From assembly GCF_014131695.1 (NCBI RefSeq), contig NZ_CP036346.1, forward strand, positions 2,976,001-3,040,000: a DNA stretch of 64,000 bases. The letters are read 5' to 3'. The notes below the pieces were generated by a model that was not told the DNA's origin, ran no database searches, and worked only from the letters and a program-made list of their open reading frames with translations. Position numbers and translations under genes: made by a program. This document shows positions 38,080-46,912 of the stretch, piece after piece. The stretch comes from Thomasclavelia ramosa DSM 1402. GTDB lineage: Bacteria; Bacillota_I; Bacilli_A; Erysipelotrichales; Coprobacillaceae. Numbering within the stretch: the first letter of the stretch is position 1; every line of letters starts with the position of its first letter.

Positions 38080-38841
38080 TTACTGAGGATTATAGCCTAA
38101 TTTATAGGAAATCTGTTTACCCACATCTTTAATAAGTAATCCTAAATCATCTAAATCGATACTACTTTCATAAAAACCAACACAACTGATGGCAGCAACA
38201 ACATGTCCTTCATGATCAAAAAGTGGTGCAGCCACAGCTATTTGTTGCAGAGTGTTTTCTCGATCATCTTTTGCATAGCCCCGTTGCCTTACCTCTGCTA
38301 ATTCTTCAATAAGTTTCTCTTTAGTTTTGATTGTAAAATACGTATATGAAATAAAATCAATCTTATCAATGATTTTATTAATTTCCTCTTCGCTTTTATA
38401 AGCTAACATAGCTTTTCCTAATGCTGCACAATGAAGTGATTTTCTTGTACCAACATTAGCTGTTGTAATAATACTGTTTTCTGACTCATATTTATAAATA
38501 TAAGTCACCATATTCTCATCTAAAACAGCCATAAAAGTTGTTGCATTCATCTTGTTTGCGAAATCAATTAAATTACTTTTAGCTATATTTACAATATCTA
38601 TATTATTTAAATAACTACTTCCAATAAGAAACGATGCTAACCCAATCTTATATTTTGTAATACCGGTTTGATTATCTTCAACAACCATATTTTTATATAC
38701 TAATGTTTTGATGATATCAAAAACACTTGACTTTGGATAATCAAATATTAATGATAGCTCCGTTAAAGTATACCCTTCTTTACTTCTTGAAAGTAATTCT
38801 AATATTTCTATTGCTCTTAATAATGTACGATTTAGCTTCAT
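38080..38841 (-). CDS. IclR-family transcriptional regulator
   Basis: From the ATG at 38841, which has GGAGG upstream and aligns with the paralogue's MKLNRT start, the protein has 253 residues. It has an amino-terminal winged helix (ILELLSRSKEGYTLTELSL, YPKSSVFDIIKTLV) and an IclR effector domain with KSLHCAALGKAMLAY, GYAKDDREN and VAAISCVGF. IclR proteins of this type (KdgR-like) respond to uronic-acid catabolites. It leads the uxuA-GH1-GH1 string and has a perfect palindrome just past its promoter. It is about half identical by eye to the IclR at 39294. Confidence 0.92.
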   Translation of the reverse strand: MKLNRTLLRAIEILELLSRSKEGYTLTELSLIFDYPKSSVFDIIKTLVYKNMVVEDNQTGITKYKIGLASFLIGSSYLNNIDIVNIAKSNLIDFANKMNATTFMAVLDENMVTYIYKYESENSIITTANVGTRKSLHCAALGKAMLAYKSEEEINKIIDKIDFISYTYFTIKTKEKLIEELAEVRQRGYAKDDRENTLQQIAVAAPLFDHEGHVVAAISCVGFYESSIDLDDLGLLIKDVGKQISYKLGYNPQ

Positions 38842-38905
38842 TTTTTCCTCCATCTCCATTGCCATCAATTTAGTATATACCAATTAATTTTTAGCAAATT
38901 TATAA

Positions 38906-38967
38906 TTACGAATTTGATTCGTAATATCGTCTATTTATACTATAATTTCTTTTGTAGTGGAGGTCAA
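38906..38967 (-). promoter_or_regulatory. Promoter of the IclR-uxuA string with perfect palindromic operator
   Basis: TTGACC (38962-38967) and TATAGT (38939-38944) are spaced by 17 bases on the minus strand. The palindrome TTACGAAT-TTG-ATTCGTAA (38906-38924) starts about eight bases past the likely transcription start, a good position for repression by an IclR protein. Confidence 0.75.
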
Positions 38968-39007
38968 CATTCTTTACTTGATTTTATAAATTGATAACGA
39001 TTTCCCA

Positions 39008-39304
39008 TTAAATAATTTTATATCTTTCTAACTGCAATAAAACAAACATACATAAAATTGTCACTGCAACAACTGATTGGGCATAGCGTTCTATTTTTGT
39101 GAATTCCGATTTCTTACACCAGATTCTATATAATGCATATGGCGGAAATAAAACATTAAAAACATAAGTTATAATTTTATATAGTGTAAAAGCCTTAACT
39201 TGATGGGGATCAGGTTTGTTTAATTCATTCCGCAATTTTATAATATGTTTTTGTTGTTCTGTTAAACCTTGCAAATTTTGTTTCTTTTTTACTTTACTTG
39301 CCAT
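39008..39304 (-). CDS. Small membrane protein, function unknown
   Basis: The 98-residue protein starts at the ATG at 39304, behind AGGAGGAATATTC. Its first 11 bases overlap the end of the IclR gene, so it is translationally coupled to it. A lysine-rich start (ASKVKKKQN) is followed by two hydrophobic helices (about 47-66 and 77-92). It has no similarity I recognise. Its place directly after a regulator and PTS IIC suggests a role in the same pathway, for instance as an accessory of the permease, but this is speculative. Confidence 0.65.
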   Translation of the reverse strand: MASKVKKKQNLQGLTEQQKHIIKLRNELNKPDPHQVKAFTLYKIITYVFNVLFPPYALYRIWCKKSEFTKIERYAQSVVAVTILCMFVLLQLERYKII

Positions 39305-40085
39305 GAATATTCCTCCTGCCTGTATCATCTATATAACCTAACTTTTTAGAAATAGTCAGTGCTATCCTTTTCATTTCTTCACCAATCTCTTTAATTCTTA
39401 AATTAGTATCATATAAAAAAGTGCAGCTTATTGCAGCAACGACATTTTTATTGTGATTAAAAATAGGTGCTGCTATACAAATTTGATAAATAGAATCTTC
39501 CTGAAAATCAACCGCATATCCTATATTTTTAACCCTTTTTAATTCTTTAAGATACTTTTGAGGGCTAGTAATCGTATATTCTGTTAACGGTTTAAAATCA
39601 ATTTCTTTTAAAATATCTTTAATAACTTCTGGTTTTCTTTGAAAAGCTAACAAACATTTTCCTAGTGCCGTACTATAGATTGGTTTTCTCGTACCAATAT
39701 TAGCATTAGTGACTATACGATGTGGCGCTTCATACTTATATAAATATGTAACCATTTTGTTATCTAAGATAGCAAGAAATGCCGTTGCATTAAAATGATT
39801 AGCAGTTTCTATCAATTGATTTTTGGCTGCTTCTACAAGATCTAAGCGCTCAATATTCCCGCTTCCAATAATAAAAGCATTTATTCCCATTTTATATTTT
39901 AATTTCCCATGATTTTGATCCTCGACAATCATTTTTTTATACAGTAATGTCTTAACAATATCAAAAGCACTTGATTTAGGTATATCTAAAGCTTCTGTTA
40001 TTTCTAACAAAGTACATCCATCTTTTTGATTAGCTATATATTCAAGAATTTTAATTGTTCTTAAGGCTGTACGATTAAGTTTCAT
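39294..40085 (-). CDS. IclR-family transcriptional regulator
   Basis: This 263-residue paralogue of the 38080 regulator starts MKLNRTALRTIKILEY, with HTH helices LLEITEALDIPKSSAFDIVKTL (in two parts) and an effector domain with KPIYSTALGKCLLAF, GYAVDFQED and VVAAISCTF. It lies downstream of the PTS IIC, from which a GC-rich hairpin separates it. It is followed by an overlapping small membrane protein. The 29-bp palindrome in front of the IIC gene is its likely operator. Two IclR paralogues facing the same way in neighbouring transcription units suggest related inducers. Confidence 0.92.
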   Translation of the reverse strand: MKLNRTALRTIKILEYIANQKDGCTLLEITEALDIPKSSAFDIVKTLLYKKMIVEDQNHGKLKYKMGINAFIIGSGNIERLDLVEAAKNQLIETANHFNATAFLAILDNKMVTYLYKYEAPHRIVTNANIGTRKPIYSTALGKCLLAFQRKPEVIKDILKEIDFKPLTEYTITSPQKYLKELKRVKNIGYAVDFQEDSIYQICIAAPIFNHNKNVVAAISCTFLYDTNLRIKEIGEEMKRIALTISKKLGYIDDTGRRNIHGK

Positions 40086-40112
40086 TTAATTTTCCTTCTC
40101 TAATGTATGTAC

Positions 40113-40136
40113 GAAAAGCCGCTAATGCGGCTTCAG
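40113..40136 (-). terminator. Hairpin between PTS IIC and IclR genes
   Basis: AAGCCGC, ATTA loop, GCGGCTT followed by TTC on the minus strand. The T run is short, so it may reduce rather than stop read-through into the regulator gene. Confidence 0.6.
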
Positions 40137-40140
40137 CCTT

Positions 40141-41460
40141 CTATTGTGAAACAATATCCTTTTGTTTATTAGCGATAATAACAAATGGAGTATAAATAGC
40201 AATGGAAATAACAATACATAGTGCTTGGGTAATTACTGTTCCAATACTGCCACCTGAAGCTATCCAGGCATTAATAAATGGCGGGGTTGTCCAAGGGAAA
40301 GCATATACTAATATATCTGAGAATCCAATAATCGTCATGAAATATCCAAATGCCATTGTTGCTAATGGGGTAATAATAAAAGGAATCATCAATAATGGAT
40401 TAAGCATAATTGGTAAACCAAAATGCAAAGTTTCAGAAATATTGAAAATATTTGGAGCAATAGACAACTTAGCTACTTGTTTATAATCTTCACGTTTTGA
40501 GAAGACTAAACATGCAATCAACAAACCAACAACACAACCTGAACCACCAATATTACCATAAGTATCCCAAAACGACATAGAAATAATATTAAGATCAGCC
40601 GGATTATAGTTCGGATTTGCAACAATATCCGTATTAGCTAAAATTGCTGCATTCAATAACGGGTCCCTTACTGGTTTAATAATTTGATTACCATGAATAC
40701 CTACACACCAGAAAATTTGTGCTACTAACATTAACAATAAGACTCCTGGTAACCCTTGTACTACTGCCTGCAATGGTTTTTGAATAAAAGTATAGATGAT
40801 ATCATATAAACTTAGTCCCGCTAATTGAACCACTGTATAGTTAATCGCTGCAAAAATAATAATTGTCAATGCAAATGGAAATAAGTTATTAAAACTGCTT
40901 GTTACATTTGAAGGTACTGAATCTGGCATATTAATCTTCAAATATTTACTTTTACATAATTTTGTAAATAGTTCTACCGAAAGCAGTGCAATAATCATTC
41001 CCAAAAACAATCCTTTAGAAGCCGTATAATCTTTGGCAATTCCAGCAACCGTAATTGACTCTTCTCCTACTGTAGCTACAATATTTGTACTTAAGCATGC
41101 AACAAAACTACAAACCGCTACTATTCCCGTCATAAACCCTTTTATTCCATTTTTAACTCCCAGCTCTAATCCAATTAAAACGACAGCTGCAATTGTAAAG
41201 AAATTTAAAGTAGCATAATTTGCTGCATTAAATAGATCAGTGAACATTTCCAACCAAGAAAACCCTTGCACCTTTGCTAAACTAATCCCTGTTGTTTCCG
41301 TCGAACAAACTACATTAACAATCAACGTACAAAAAGCTCCAGTAATAATTACCGGCATCAGTGTTGTAAAAGCTGTTTTAATTGCATACATATGTTTTTG
41401 ATTACTAATCTTGCTTGCTACAACTAATAATTTTTCAGTTAACGAATCTGAAATTTTCAT
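40141..41460 (-). CDS. PTS cellobiose/lactose-class IIC permease
   Basis: The 439-residue permease has the family signatures INMPDSVPSNVTSSFNNLFPF (as PDSVPSNVTSSF), the substrate-loop His in FWCVGIHGNQII, SKREDYKQVAKLSIAPNIFNISE (as AKLSIAPNIFNI) and LHFGLPIMLNPLLMIPF. About ten membrane segments are visible. No IIA or IIB lies nearby, so shared subunits are needed. The start codon follows AGGAGAAGG. The 29-bp palindrome immediately upstream is a likely IclR operator. It is more distant from the 25586 IIC than the usual subfamily spread, so a different sugar is likely. Confidence 0.92.
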   Translation of the reverse strand: MKISDSLTEKLLVVASKISNQKHMYAIKTAFTTLMPVIITGAFCTLIVNVVCSTETTGISLAKVQGFSWLEMFTDLFNAANYATLNFFTIAAVVLIGLELGVKNGIKGFMTGIVAVCSFVACLSTNIVATVGEESITVAGIAKDYTASKGLFLGMIIALLSVELFTKLCKSKYLKINMPDSVPSNVTSSFNNLFPFALTIIIFAAINYTVVQLAGLSLYDIIYTFIQKPLQAVVQGLPGVLLLMLVAQIFWCVGIHGNQIIKPVRDPLLNAAILANTDIVANPNYNPADLNIISMSFWDTYGNIGGSGCVVGLLIACLVFSKREDYKQVAKLSIAPNIFNISETLHFGLPIMLNPLLMIPFIITPLATMAFGYFMTIIGFSDILVYAFPWTTPPFINAWIASGGSIGTVITQALCIVISIAIYTPFVIIANKQKDIVSQ

Positions 41461-41474
41461 TTTCCTTCTCCTTT

Positions 41475-41503
41475 CATATATACGAACTTAGTTCTTATAT
41501 ATG
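41475..41503. promoter_or_regulatory. 29-bp near-perfect palindrome before PTS IIC (predicted IclR operator)
   Basis: The left arm CATATATACGAAC and the right arm GTTCTTATATATG match at 12 of 13 paired positions around TTA. The site is 15 bases ahead of the IIC start, partly overlapping its leader. Confidence 0.7.
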
Positions 41504-41581
41504 TATTTTAGAAAATAAAGTTATCAATGTCAACGAATCAAGTGTATTTGTGTACAATATCCGTATATACGTAAAATAGTA

Positions 41582-41612
41582 CAAAAAAAAACCAGATTAC
41601 TCTGGTTTTTTA
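41582..41612 (-). terminator. Terminator of the activase gene
   Basis: AAACCAGA, a short loop and TCTGGTTT form the stem, followed by a long T run on the minus strand. The stop codon lies in the loop. Confidence 0.85.
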
Positions 41613-44600
41613 TTCATGTTCTTAAATGCAGTTGAAAGCATTAATTTAATACGATTTAATTGATTAACCTCACTTGCACCAGGATCATAGTCTATTGCCA
41701 CGATATTACTTTCAGGATAAGCTTTGCGTAAAGCTTTAATTGCCCCTTTACCCGTAACATGGTTTGGCAAACATCCGAATGGCTGCATACAAACAATATT
41801 AGGAGCTCCTGATTCAATTAGTTCAATCATCTCACCCGTTAAGAACCATCCTTCTCCCGTCTGATTTCCAATCGAAACAATCGAACTAGCTTTTTTAGCT
41901 AAATGTTGGATTGATGCAGGAGGATCAAAACGATTAGATTTCTTTAAAGCTTTGATCATATCATGACGAAGTAAATCAACAAACTTAATTGCTAAATTAC
42001 AAATTCGTGCAGAATTTTTAGAAGCATGAAAATGTTCATTTTCAAAATCAGTATTATAGAAACAATATTGGAAGAAATCTATTAAATCAGGCATTACTGC
42101 TTCGCCACCTTCACGTTCAATTATTTCTACAATTTCATTATTTGCAGTTGGATGAAATTTTACTAAGATTTCACCAACTAAACCAACCCGTGGTTTTTTT
42201 ATATCTAATAGTGGTAATTCATCAAATTCTTTAACAATTTGATAAACATTTTTTCTAAATTGTTTAATACTTCCATTTTTTACATTTTCTTGACATCGTT
42301 CAACCCATGATTGATATAAATCATTTGCACTTCCTGGAATTACTTCATAAGGTCGAACTCGATATAATACTCGCATGAAAATATCACCGTACATTGCCCC
42401 AATTACTACCTTTTTAATTAGTGGCAAAGTTAATTTAAATCCAGGATTATTTTCCAAACCTTGAAGATTGGCAGAAATAACAGGTACTTGAGGCATTCCT
42501 GCATCTTGCAATGCTTTACGGATAAAGGCGATATAATTAGTAGCACGGCATCCTCCGCCAGTTTGCGATATAATTACAGCAGTCTTTTCTAAATCATACT
42601 TACCACTCAATAAAGCTTCCATAATTTGACCCGTAACTAAAATACTTGGATAACAAGCATCATTATTAACATATTTTAAACCAGCATCAACTGCCCCTTT
42701 ATCAACTGATGGTAAAACCACTAAATTATAACCAGACTCCTGCATTGCTGTCTCTACAAATTGGAAATGTAAAGGTGACATCTGCGGGCATAAAATAGTA
42801 TAACCTTGATCACGCATCTCTTTAGTAAAAGGTACTTTTAAGGGCTGATATTTTGGATAGAGCTGTTTTTTGTTTTTAGCTTGTTTTTCAATCGTTGCTT
42901 TTAATGAACGAATTCGGATTCTAATTGCCCCAAGATTGCTCCCCTCATCAATTTTAATCAAAGTATAGATTTTATGACGAGCTTTTAAAATATCAGCAAC
43001 TTGATCACTAGTCACAGCATCTAGCCCACAACCAAATGAAGTCAATTGAATCAACTCTAAATTAGGCTGAGTTGCTACAAATGAAGCAGCCCGATACAAT
43101 CTTGAGTGATATGTCCATTGATCGACTACTCGCAATTGATCTAAATCCTTATCTAAGTGGCAAACACTATCTTCACTAAGAACTGCCATGCCCTCAGCTG
43201 TAATCAAATCAGCTAATCCATGGTTGATTTCCGGATCAACATGATATGGACGTCCAGATAAAACAATTCCTGTCATCTTATTATCTTTAAGATATTGTAA
43301 AACCATTTCTCCTTGATCTTGAATATCTTGCCGACATTTAGCTAATTCATCATAAGCATCATTAATTGCACTCAATAATTCTTTGTCGTTAACATTAAAT
43401 GCCCGCAATTCATCCTTTAAGTTATTGAATAAAGTTTTTCGATTGCTTAGGTCCATAAATGGATTTCGATAGATAATACTGCGATTCTCCAGATTATCAA
43501 CATTATTACGAATTACTTCTGGATATGAAGTAACGACCGGACAATTATAATGATTATTAGCATTATCAAATTCTTTACGTTCATAAGCTAGACTTGGATA
43601 GAAAATATATTTTATACCTTTCTCAATCAAAGCTTCAATATGCCCATGTGCTAATTTAGCTGGGTAACAAACACTTTCTGATGGAATTGATTCAATGCCC
43701 TTTTCATAAATTGCTTTAGATGAGCGAGGAGAAAGAATTACTCTAAATCCTAATTTAGTAAAGAAAGTATGCCAAAACGGATAATTTTCATACATATTCA
43801 ATACTCGAGGAATTCCCACAGTCCCACGCACAGCCTGATCTTCAGTTAGTGAACGATAGTTAAAGACACGACGATATTTGTAATCAAATAAATTTGGTAA
43901 TTTCTTTGATGAAACTGGTATATTGGCTCCACGTTCACAACGGTTACCACTAATATACTCACTATTATCATTAAATGTAGATACGGTCAACATACAGTGG
44001 TTAGTACATTTTTCACAATATCTAATTTCACTTTGACAAGTGAAATTTTCTAATTCATCCTTAGTTAATAAGGTTGTCGGTTCTCCTTGGTAACTTTCTC
44101 GGGCTAAACGGGCAATCCCAAAAGCTCCCATCAATCCTGCAATATCTGGACGAATGGCATTAACACCAGCTTCTTTTTCGAACGCTCTTAATACTGCCTC
44201 ATTATAAAAAGTTCCCCCCTGGACTAAAATACTGTCCCCTAGTTCTTCTTTACTTCTTAATTTAATTACTTTATATAGAGCATTTTTGATTACTGAATAT
44301 GATAAACCAGCACTAATATCTTCAACTTTTGCCCCTTCTTTTTGGGCTTGTTTTACTTTTGAGTTCATAAATACAGTACAACGACTTCCTAAGTCGATTG
44401 GCGCTTTTGACTCTAATGCCAGCTTTGCAAAATCACTCACCTCGTATCCTAAGGATTTAGCAAAAGTCTCAATAAATGAACCACATCCACTTGAACAAGC
44501 CTCATTTAATAAAATATCTTGAATAATTCCATCCTTGATCTTGATTGCTTTCATATCTTGACCACCAATATCTAAAATGAAACTTACATCTTCTTTAAAA

Positions 44601-45832
44601 TAAGTAGCAGCCTTATAATGAGCCATCGTTTCCACTTCACTCATATCAACTTTAAGAGCCGCCTTGATTAATGCTTCACCATAACCAGTGACTCCACTAC
44701 GAACTAATTTAACATTAGGAGGAATAAAATCATAAATATCTTTGACTATTTTTACTACCACATCTAGCGGATTACCTTCATTTGAATCATAGAAAGAGTA
44801 TAATAAAGAATCATTATCATCGATCAATACCGCTTTAGTTGTTGTAGAACCAACATCTAAACCTAAATACACATTCCCGACATACCCCTTAATATCATTT
44901 TTTCGAACTTTATTAATATAATGACGATGTCTAAACCCATTTCGATCATTTTCATCAGCAAATAGTGGGTCTAGTGTATCTTCGCTAGCAAGCATTGTTT
45001 CATCAATATTATCTAATTTCTCAATCAACGCTTCAATCGTTGTTGGCTTTTCTTCTTCTTTCGCTAATAGAGTAGCTCCCATGGCAACAAACAGTTGAGA
45101 ATTATCAGGAAAAATAATTTCGTCATCTTGTAAATTTAAGGTTTCAATAAAACGTTGTCTTAATTGATCTAAAAAATATAACGGCCCCCCTAAAAAAGCT
45201 ACTTTACCACGGATTGGTTTACCACAGGCAAGACCACTGATCGTCTGATTGACTACTGCTTGAAAAATTGAAATCGCAATATCCTCTTTGTTTGCCCCTT
45301 CGTTAATTAGAGGCTGTACATCAGTTTTCGCAAATACTCCACAACGTGAAGCAATTGGATAAATCATTTGATAATTTTTCGCTAATTCATTCAATCCTCC
45401 AGCATCAGTTTGAAGTAATGATGCCATCTGGTCAATAAAAGCTCCAGTTCCCCCTGCACAAGTTCCATTCATTCTTTGTTCCAGTGAACCTTGAAAATAA
45501 GTTATTTTAGCATCCTCTCCACCAAGTTCAATTGCAACATCACATTCAGGAATATAAGTTTCAATTGTTTTTGTGCAGGCAATTACTTCTTGAACAAATT
45601 TAACATCTAGACATGAAGAAAGTGATAACCCCCCTGAACCTGTCATCACAGCCGTTACTTCTAAATTACCAAATTGTTCTTTAACATCATTGATTAATGT
45701 TTTAATTGTTGCTTGGATATCAGAATAATGTCGCTCATATTTTGAATAGATACAATTATCATCCTGATCCGTAATATAAATTTTTATCGTAGTTGACCCA
45801 ACGTCAATTCCCATGTAATACTTCTTTTCCAT
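41597..45832 (-). CDS. Large acyl-CoA dehydratase activase (BadF/HgdC type, duplicated domain)
   Basis: The 1411-residue protein belongs to the family that uses ATP and a [4Fe-4S] cluster to activate 2-hydroxyacyl-CoA dehydratases. It has two ASKHA ATPase domains: GIDVGSTTIKIYI (residue 8) with GTCAGGTGAFID and SRCGVFAKTDVQ, and GLDVGSTTTKAVLI (about 322) with EACSSGCGSFIE and SRCTVFMNSKVKQ. A Cys motif YCEKCTNHC (about 600) and a DUF2229/dehydratase-like region with GRPYHVDPEIN and NNDACYPSILVTGQ follow. Known activators are about 260 residues, so this is the long fused form. No dehydratase is in the window. A MarR gene precedes it by nine bases. Confidence 0.9.
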   Translation of the reverse strand: MEKKYYMGIDVGSTTIKIYITDQDDNCIYSKYERHYSDIQATIKTLINDVKEQFGNLEVTAVMTGSGGLSLSSCLDVKFVQEVIACTKTIETYIPECDVAIELGGEDAKITYFQGSLEQRMNGTCAGGTGAFIDQMASLLQTDAGGLNELAKNYQMIYPIASRCGVFAKTDVQPLINEGANKEDIAISIFQAVVNQTISGLACGKPIRGKVAFLGGPLYFLDQLRQRFIETLNLQDDEIIFPDNSQLFVAMGATLLAKEEEKPTTIEALIEKLDNIDETMLASEDTLDPLFADENDRNGFRHRHYINKVRKNDIKGYVGNVYLGLDVGSTTTKAVLIDDNDSLLYSFYDSNEGNPLDVVVKIVKDIYDFIPPNVKLVRSGVTGYGEALIKAALKVDMSEVETMAHYKAATYFKEDVSFILDIGGQDMKAIKIKDGIIQDILLNEACSSGCGSFIETFAKSLGYEVSDFAKLALESKAPIDLGSRCTVFMNSKVKQAQKEGAKVEDISAGLSYSVIKNALYKVIKLRSKEELGDSILVQGGTFYNEAVLRAFEKEAGVNAIRPDIAGLMGAFGIARLARESYQGEPTTLLTKDELENFTCQSEIRYCEKCTNHCMLTVSTFNDNSEYISGNRCERGANIPVSSKKLPNLFDYKYRRVFNYRSLTEDQAVRGTVGIPRVLNMYENYPFWHTFFTKLGFRVILSPRSSKAIYEKGIESIPSESVCYPAKLAHGHIEALIEKGIKYIFYPSLAYERKEFDNANNHYNCPVVTSYPEVIRNNVDNLENRSIIYRNPFMDLSNRKTLFNNLKDELRAFNVNDKELLSAINDAYDELAKCRQDIQDQGEMVLQYLKDNKMTGIVLSGRPYHVDPEINHGLADLITAEGMAVLSEDSVCHLDKDLDQLRVVDQWTYHSRLYRAASFVATQPNLELIQLTSFGCGLDAVTSDQVADILKARHKIYTLIKIDEGSNLGAIRIRIRSLKATIEKQAKNKKQLYPKYQPLKVPFTKEMRDQGYTILCPQMSPLHFQFVETAMQESGYNLVVLPSVDKGAVDAGLKYVNNDACYPSILVTGQIMEALLSGKYDLEKTAVIISQTGGGCRATNYIAFIRKALQDAGMPQVPVISANLQGLENNPGFKLTLPLIKKVVIGAMYGDIFMRVLYRVRPYEVIPGSANDLYQSWVERCQENVKNGSIKQFRKNVYQIVKEFDELPLLDIKKPRVGLVGEILVKFHPTANNEIVEIIEREGGEAVMPDLIDFFQYCFYNTDFENEHFHASKNSARICNLAIKFVDLLRHDMIKALKKSNRFDPPASIQHLAKKASSIVSIGNQTGEGWFLTGEMIELIESGAPNIVCMQPFGCLPNHVTGKGAIKALRKAYPESNIVAIDYDPGASEVNQLNRIKLMLSTAFKNMNKKPE

Positions 45833-45841
45833 TTTGTTCTC

Positions 45842-46273
45842 CTACTCTAAATTTTTCTTAATCTTACCAATTATTCTGATTAAGTCATCGACCTCTTGCG
45901 GTTCTAAATCTTTAACCAAAATTTCTTCCATTTTTTGAATATGTGATTCTAATAACTCTTTGAACTCATGTGCTTTGGTCGTGAGAACGATCTTTTTTAA
46001 TCGTGCGTCATAATCAACACTTACCCGTTTTACAAAACCATTACCTTCTAAGCATTGTAATAAACCCGTTGCTGTTGAACGGCGAATATTGAAAGTTGCT
46101 TCGATATCTTTTTGAAAAATATCTTTATCTTGATGATCATACAAATACCCTAAAACTAACCCTTGAGGTCCAGTTAAACCATTGTGCTCTTCATTAAAAC
46201 CCAATTCATTTAAACACCGGCAAATCAAGTTCGCAAGAATCCTAATTTCTATTCCGATCCGCTTTTCTTTCAC
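45842..46273 (-). CDS. MarR-family transcriptional regulator
   Basis: The start is taken as GTG at 46273, behind AGGAGGGG with a five-base gap; an upstream frame lies within the promoter. The 143-residue protein is a MarR winged helix (QKDIEATFNIRRSTATGLLQ, read as two helices, then FVKRVSVDYDARLKKIVLT). The wing DYDARLKKI is typical. It leads the operon with the large activase, so it probably controls acyl-CoA dehydratase activation in response to a metabolite, and represses itself at the inverted repeat over its promoter. Confidence 0.9.
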   Translation of the reverse strand: MKEKRIGIEIRILANLICRCLNELGFNEEHNGLTGPQGLVLGYLYDHQDKDIFQKDIEATFNIRRSTATGLLQCLEGNGFVKRVSVDYDARLKKIVLTTKAHEFKELLESHIQKMEEILVKDLEPQEVDDLIRIIGKIKKNLE

Positions 46274-46289
46274 TATTTCCCCTCCTATT

Positions 46290-46331
46290 GTTAGGTTGCT
46301 AACATTATATACCAATGTCGAAAGATGTCAA
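46290..46331 (-). promoter_or_regulatory. Promoter of the marR-activase operon with overlapping operator
   Basis: TTGACA (46326-46331) and TATAAT (46304-46309) are spaced by 16 bases on the minus strand. The inverted repeat GTTAG-GTTG-CTAAC (46290-46303) abuts the -10 box, as expected of a MarR autorepression site. Confidence 0.78.
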
Positions 46332-46405
46332 CGTTTATGCTTTTATTTTTAAACAATTTTTATTTTTACCCCTTATAATCTACAATATTATCAATTAAAT
46401 AATTC

Positions 46406-46442
46406 AAAAGAAAAAGAACATCGGCCTGCCAGTACAATGTTC
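46406..46442 (-). terminator. Terminator after the AraC pseudogene
   Basis: GAACAT and ATGTTC pair around a GC-rich loop and are followed by TTTTTCTTTT on the minus strand. Confidence 0.55.
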
Positions 46443-46443
46443 A

Positions 46444-46815
46444 TCAGTTAAATAATTGGAACCCAACTGACCTAAGTTCTAATTTTAGTTGCACCAGCAA
46501 TAACTTTTGTTGCTTTCGATAACTGCTAGGACTCATTTTAAACAATGCTTTAAAACTTTTAGAAAATGAACGTTGAGTATCATAACCACTAATCAATGCA
46601 ATATCCTCATAAACAAGCATCCGCGCTGCCTCATTAAAACGACGTCGTTGAAGCTATTGATAAATTGTAATTCCTGCAATCATAGTAAACATTCGATACA
46701 AATGATATTTTAAGTAGCCAATTTCCTGTGCAATCGTAGTAAGTGTTAAATTTTCATCCTGTAGATGTTCTTCAATATAATCTATTACTTTATTAATTTG
46801 CTCTTCATTGTTCAT
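46444..46815 (-). pseudogene. AraC-family regulator, inactivated
   Basis: From the ATG at 46815 (GGGGAAG upstream) the frame reads as an AraC helix-turn-helix: QINKVIDYIEEHLQDEN, LTTIAQEIGYLKYHLYRMF and AGITIYQ. A TAG then occurs at 46654-46656. After the stop the same frame continues as LQRRRFNEAARMLVY, ISGYDTQRSFSKSF and MSPSSYRKQQ, which is the second helix-turn-helix. A few residues expected between MLVY and ALISGY are missing. The effector domain usually found after it is absent. The nearest intact genes are a MarR and an O-antigen ligase-like gene, so its former target is unclear. Confidence 0.85.
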
Positions 46816-46885
46816 TCTTATTTACTTCCCCTGCTCTAAGCATAGCACATTAGTTAATTTCATCTTGCACCATTCTTGCGCAATT

Positions 46886-46912
46886 AAAAAAGGCTACCAA
46901 AATAGCCTTTAA
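46886..46912 (-). terminator. Terminator of the O-antigen ligase-like gene
   Basis: AAGGCTA, loop, TAGCCTT followed by TTTTT on the minus strand, overlapping the stop codon. Confidence 0.82.

Noticed and set aside
40202-41218. Plus-strand frames within the second PTS IIC
   Set aside because: They are mirror frames of a membrane protein gene without start signals or known motifs.
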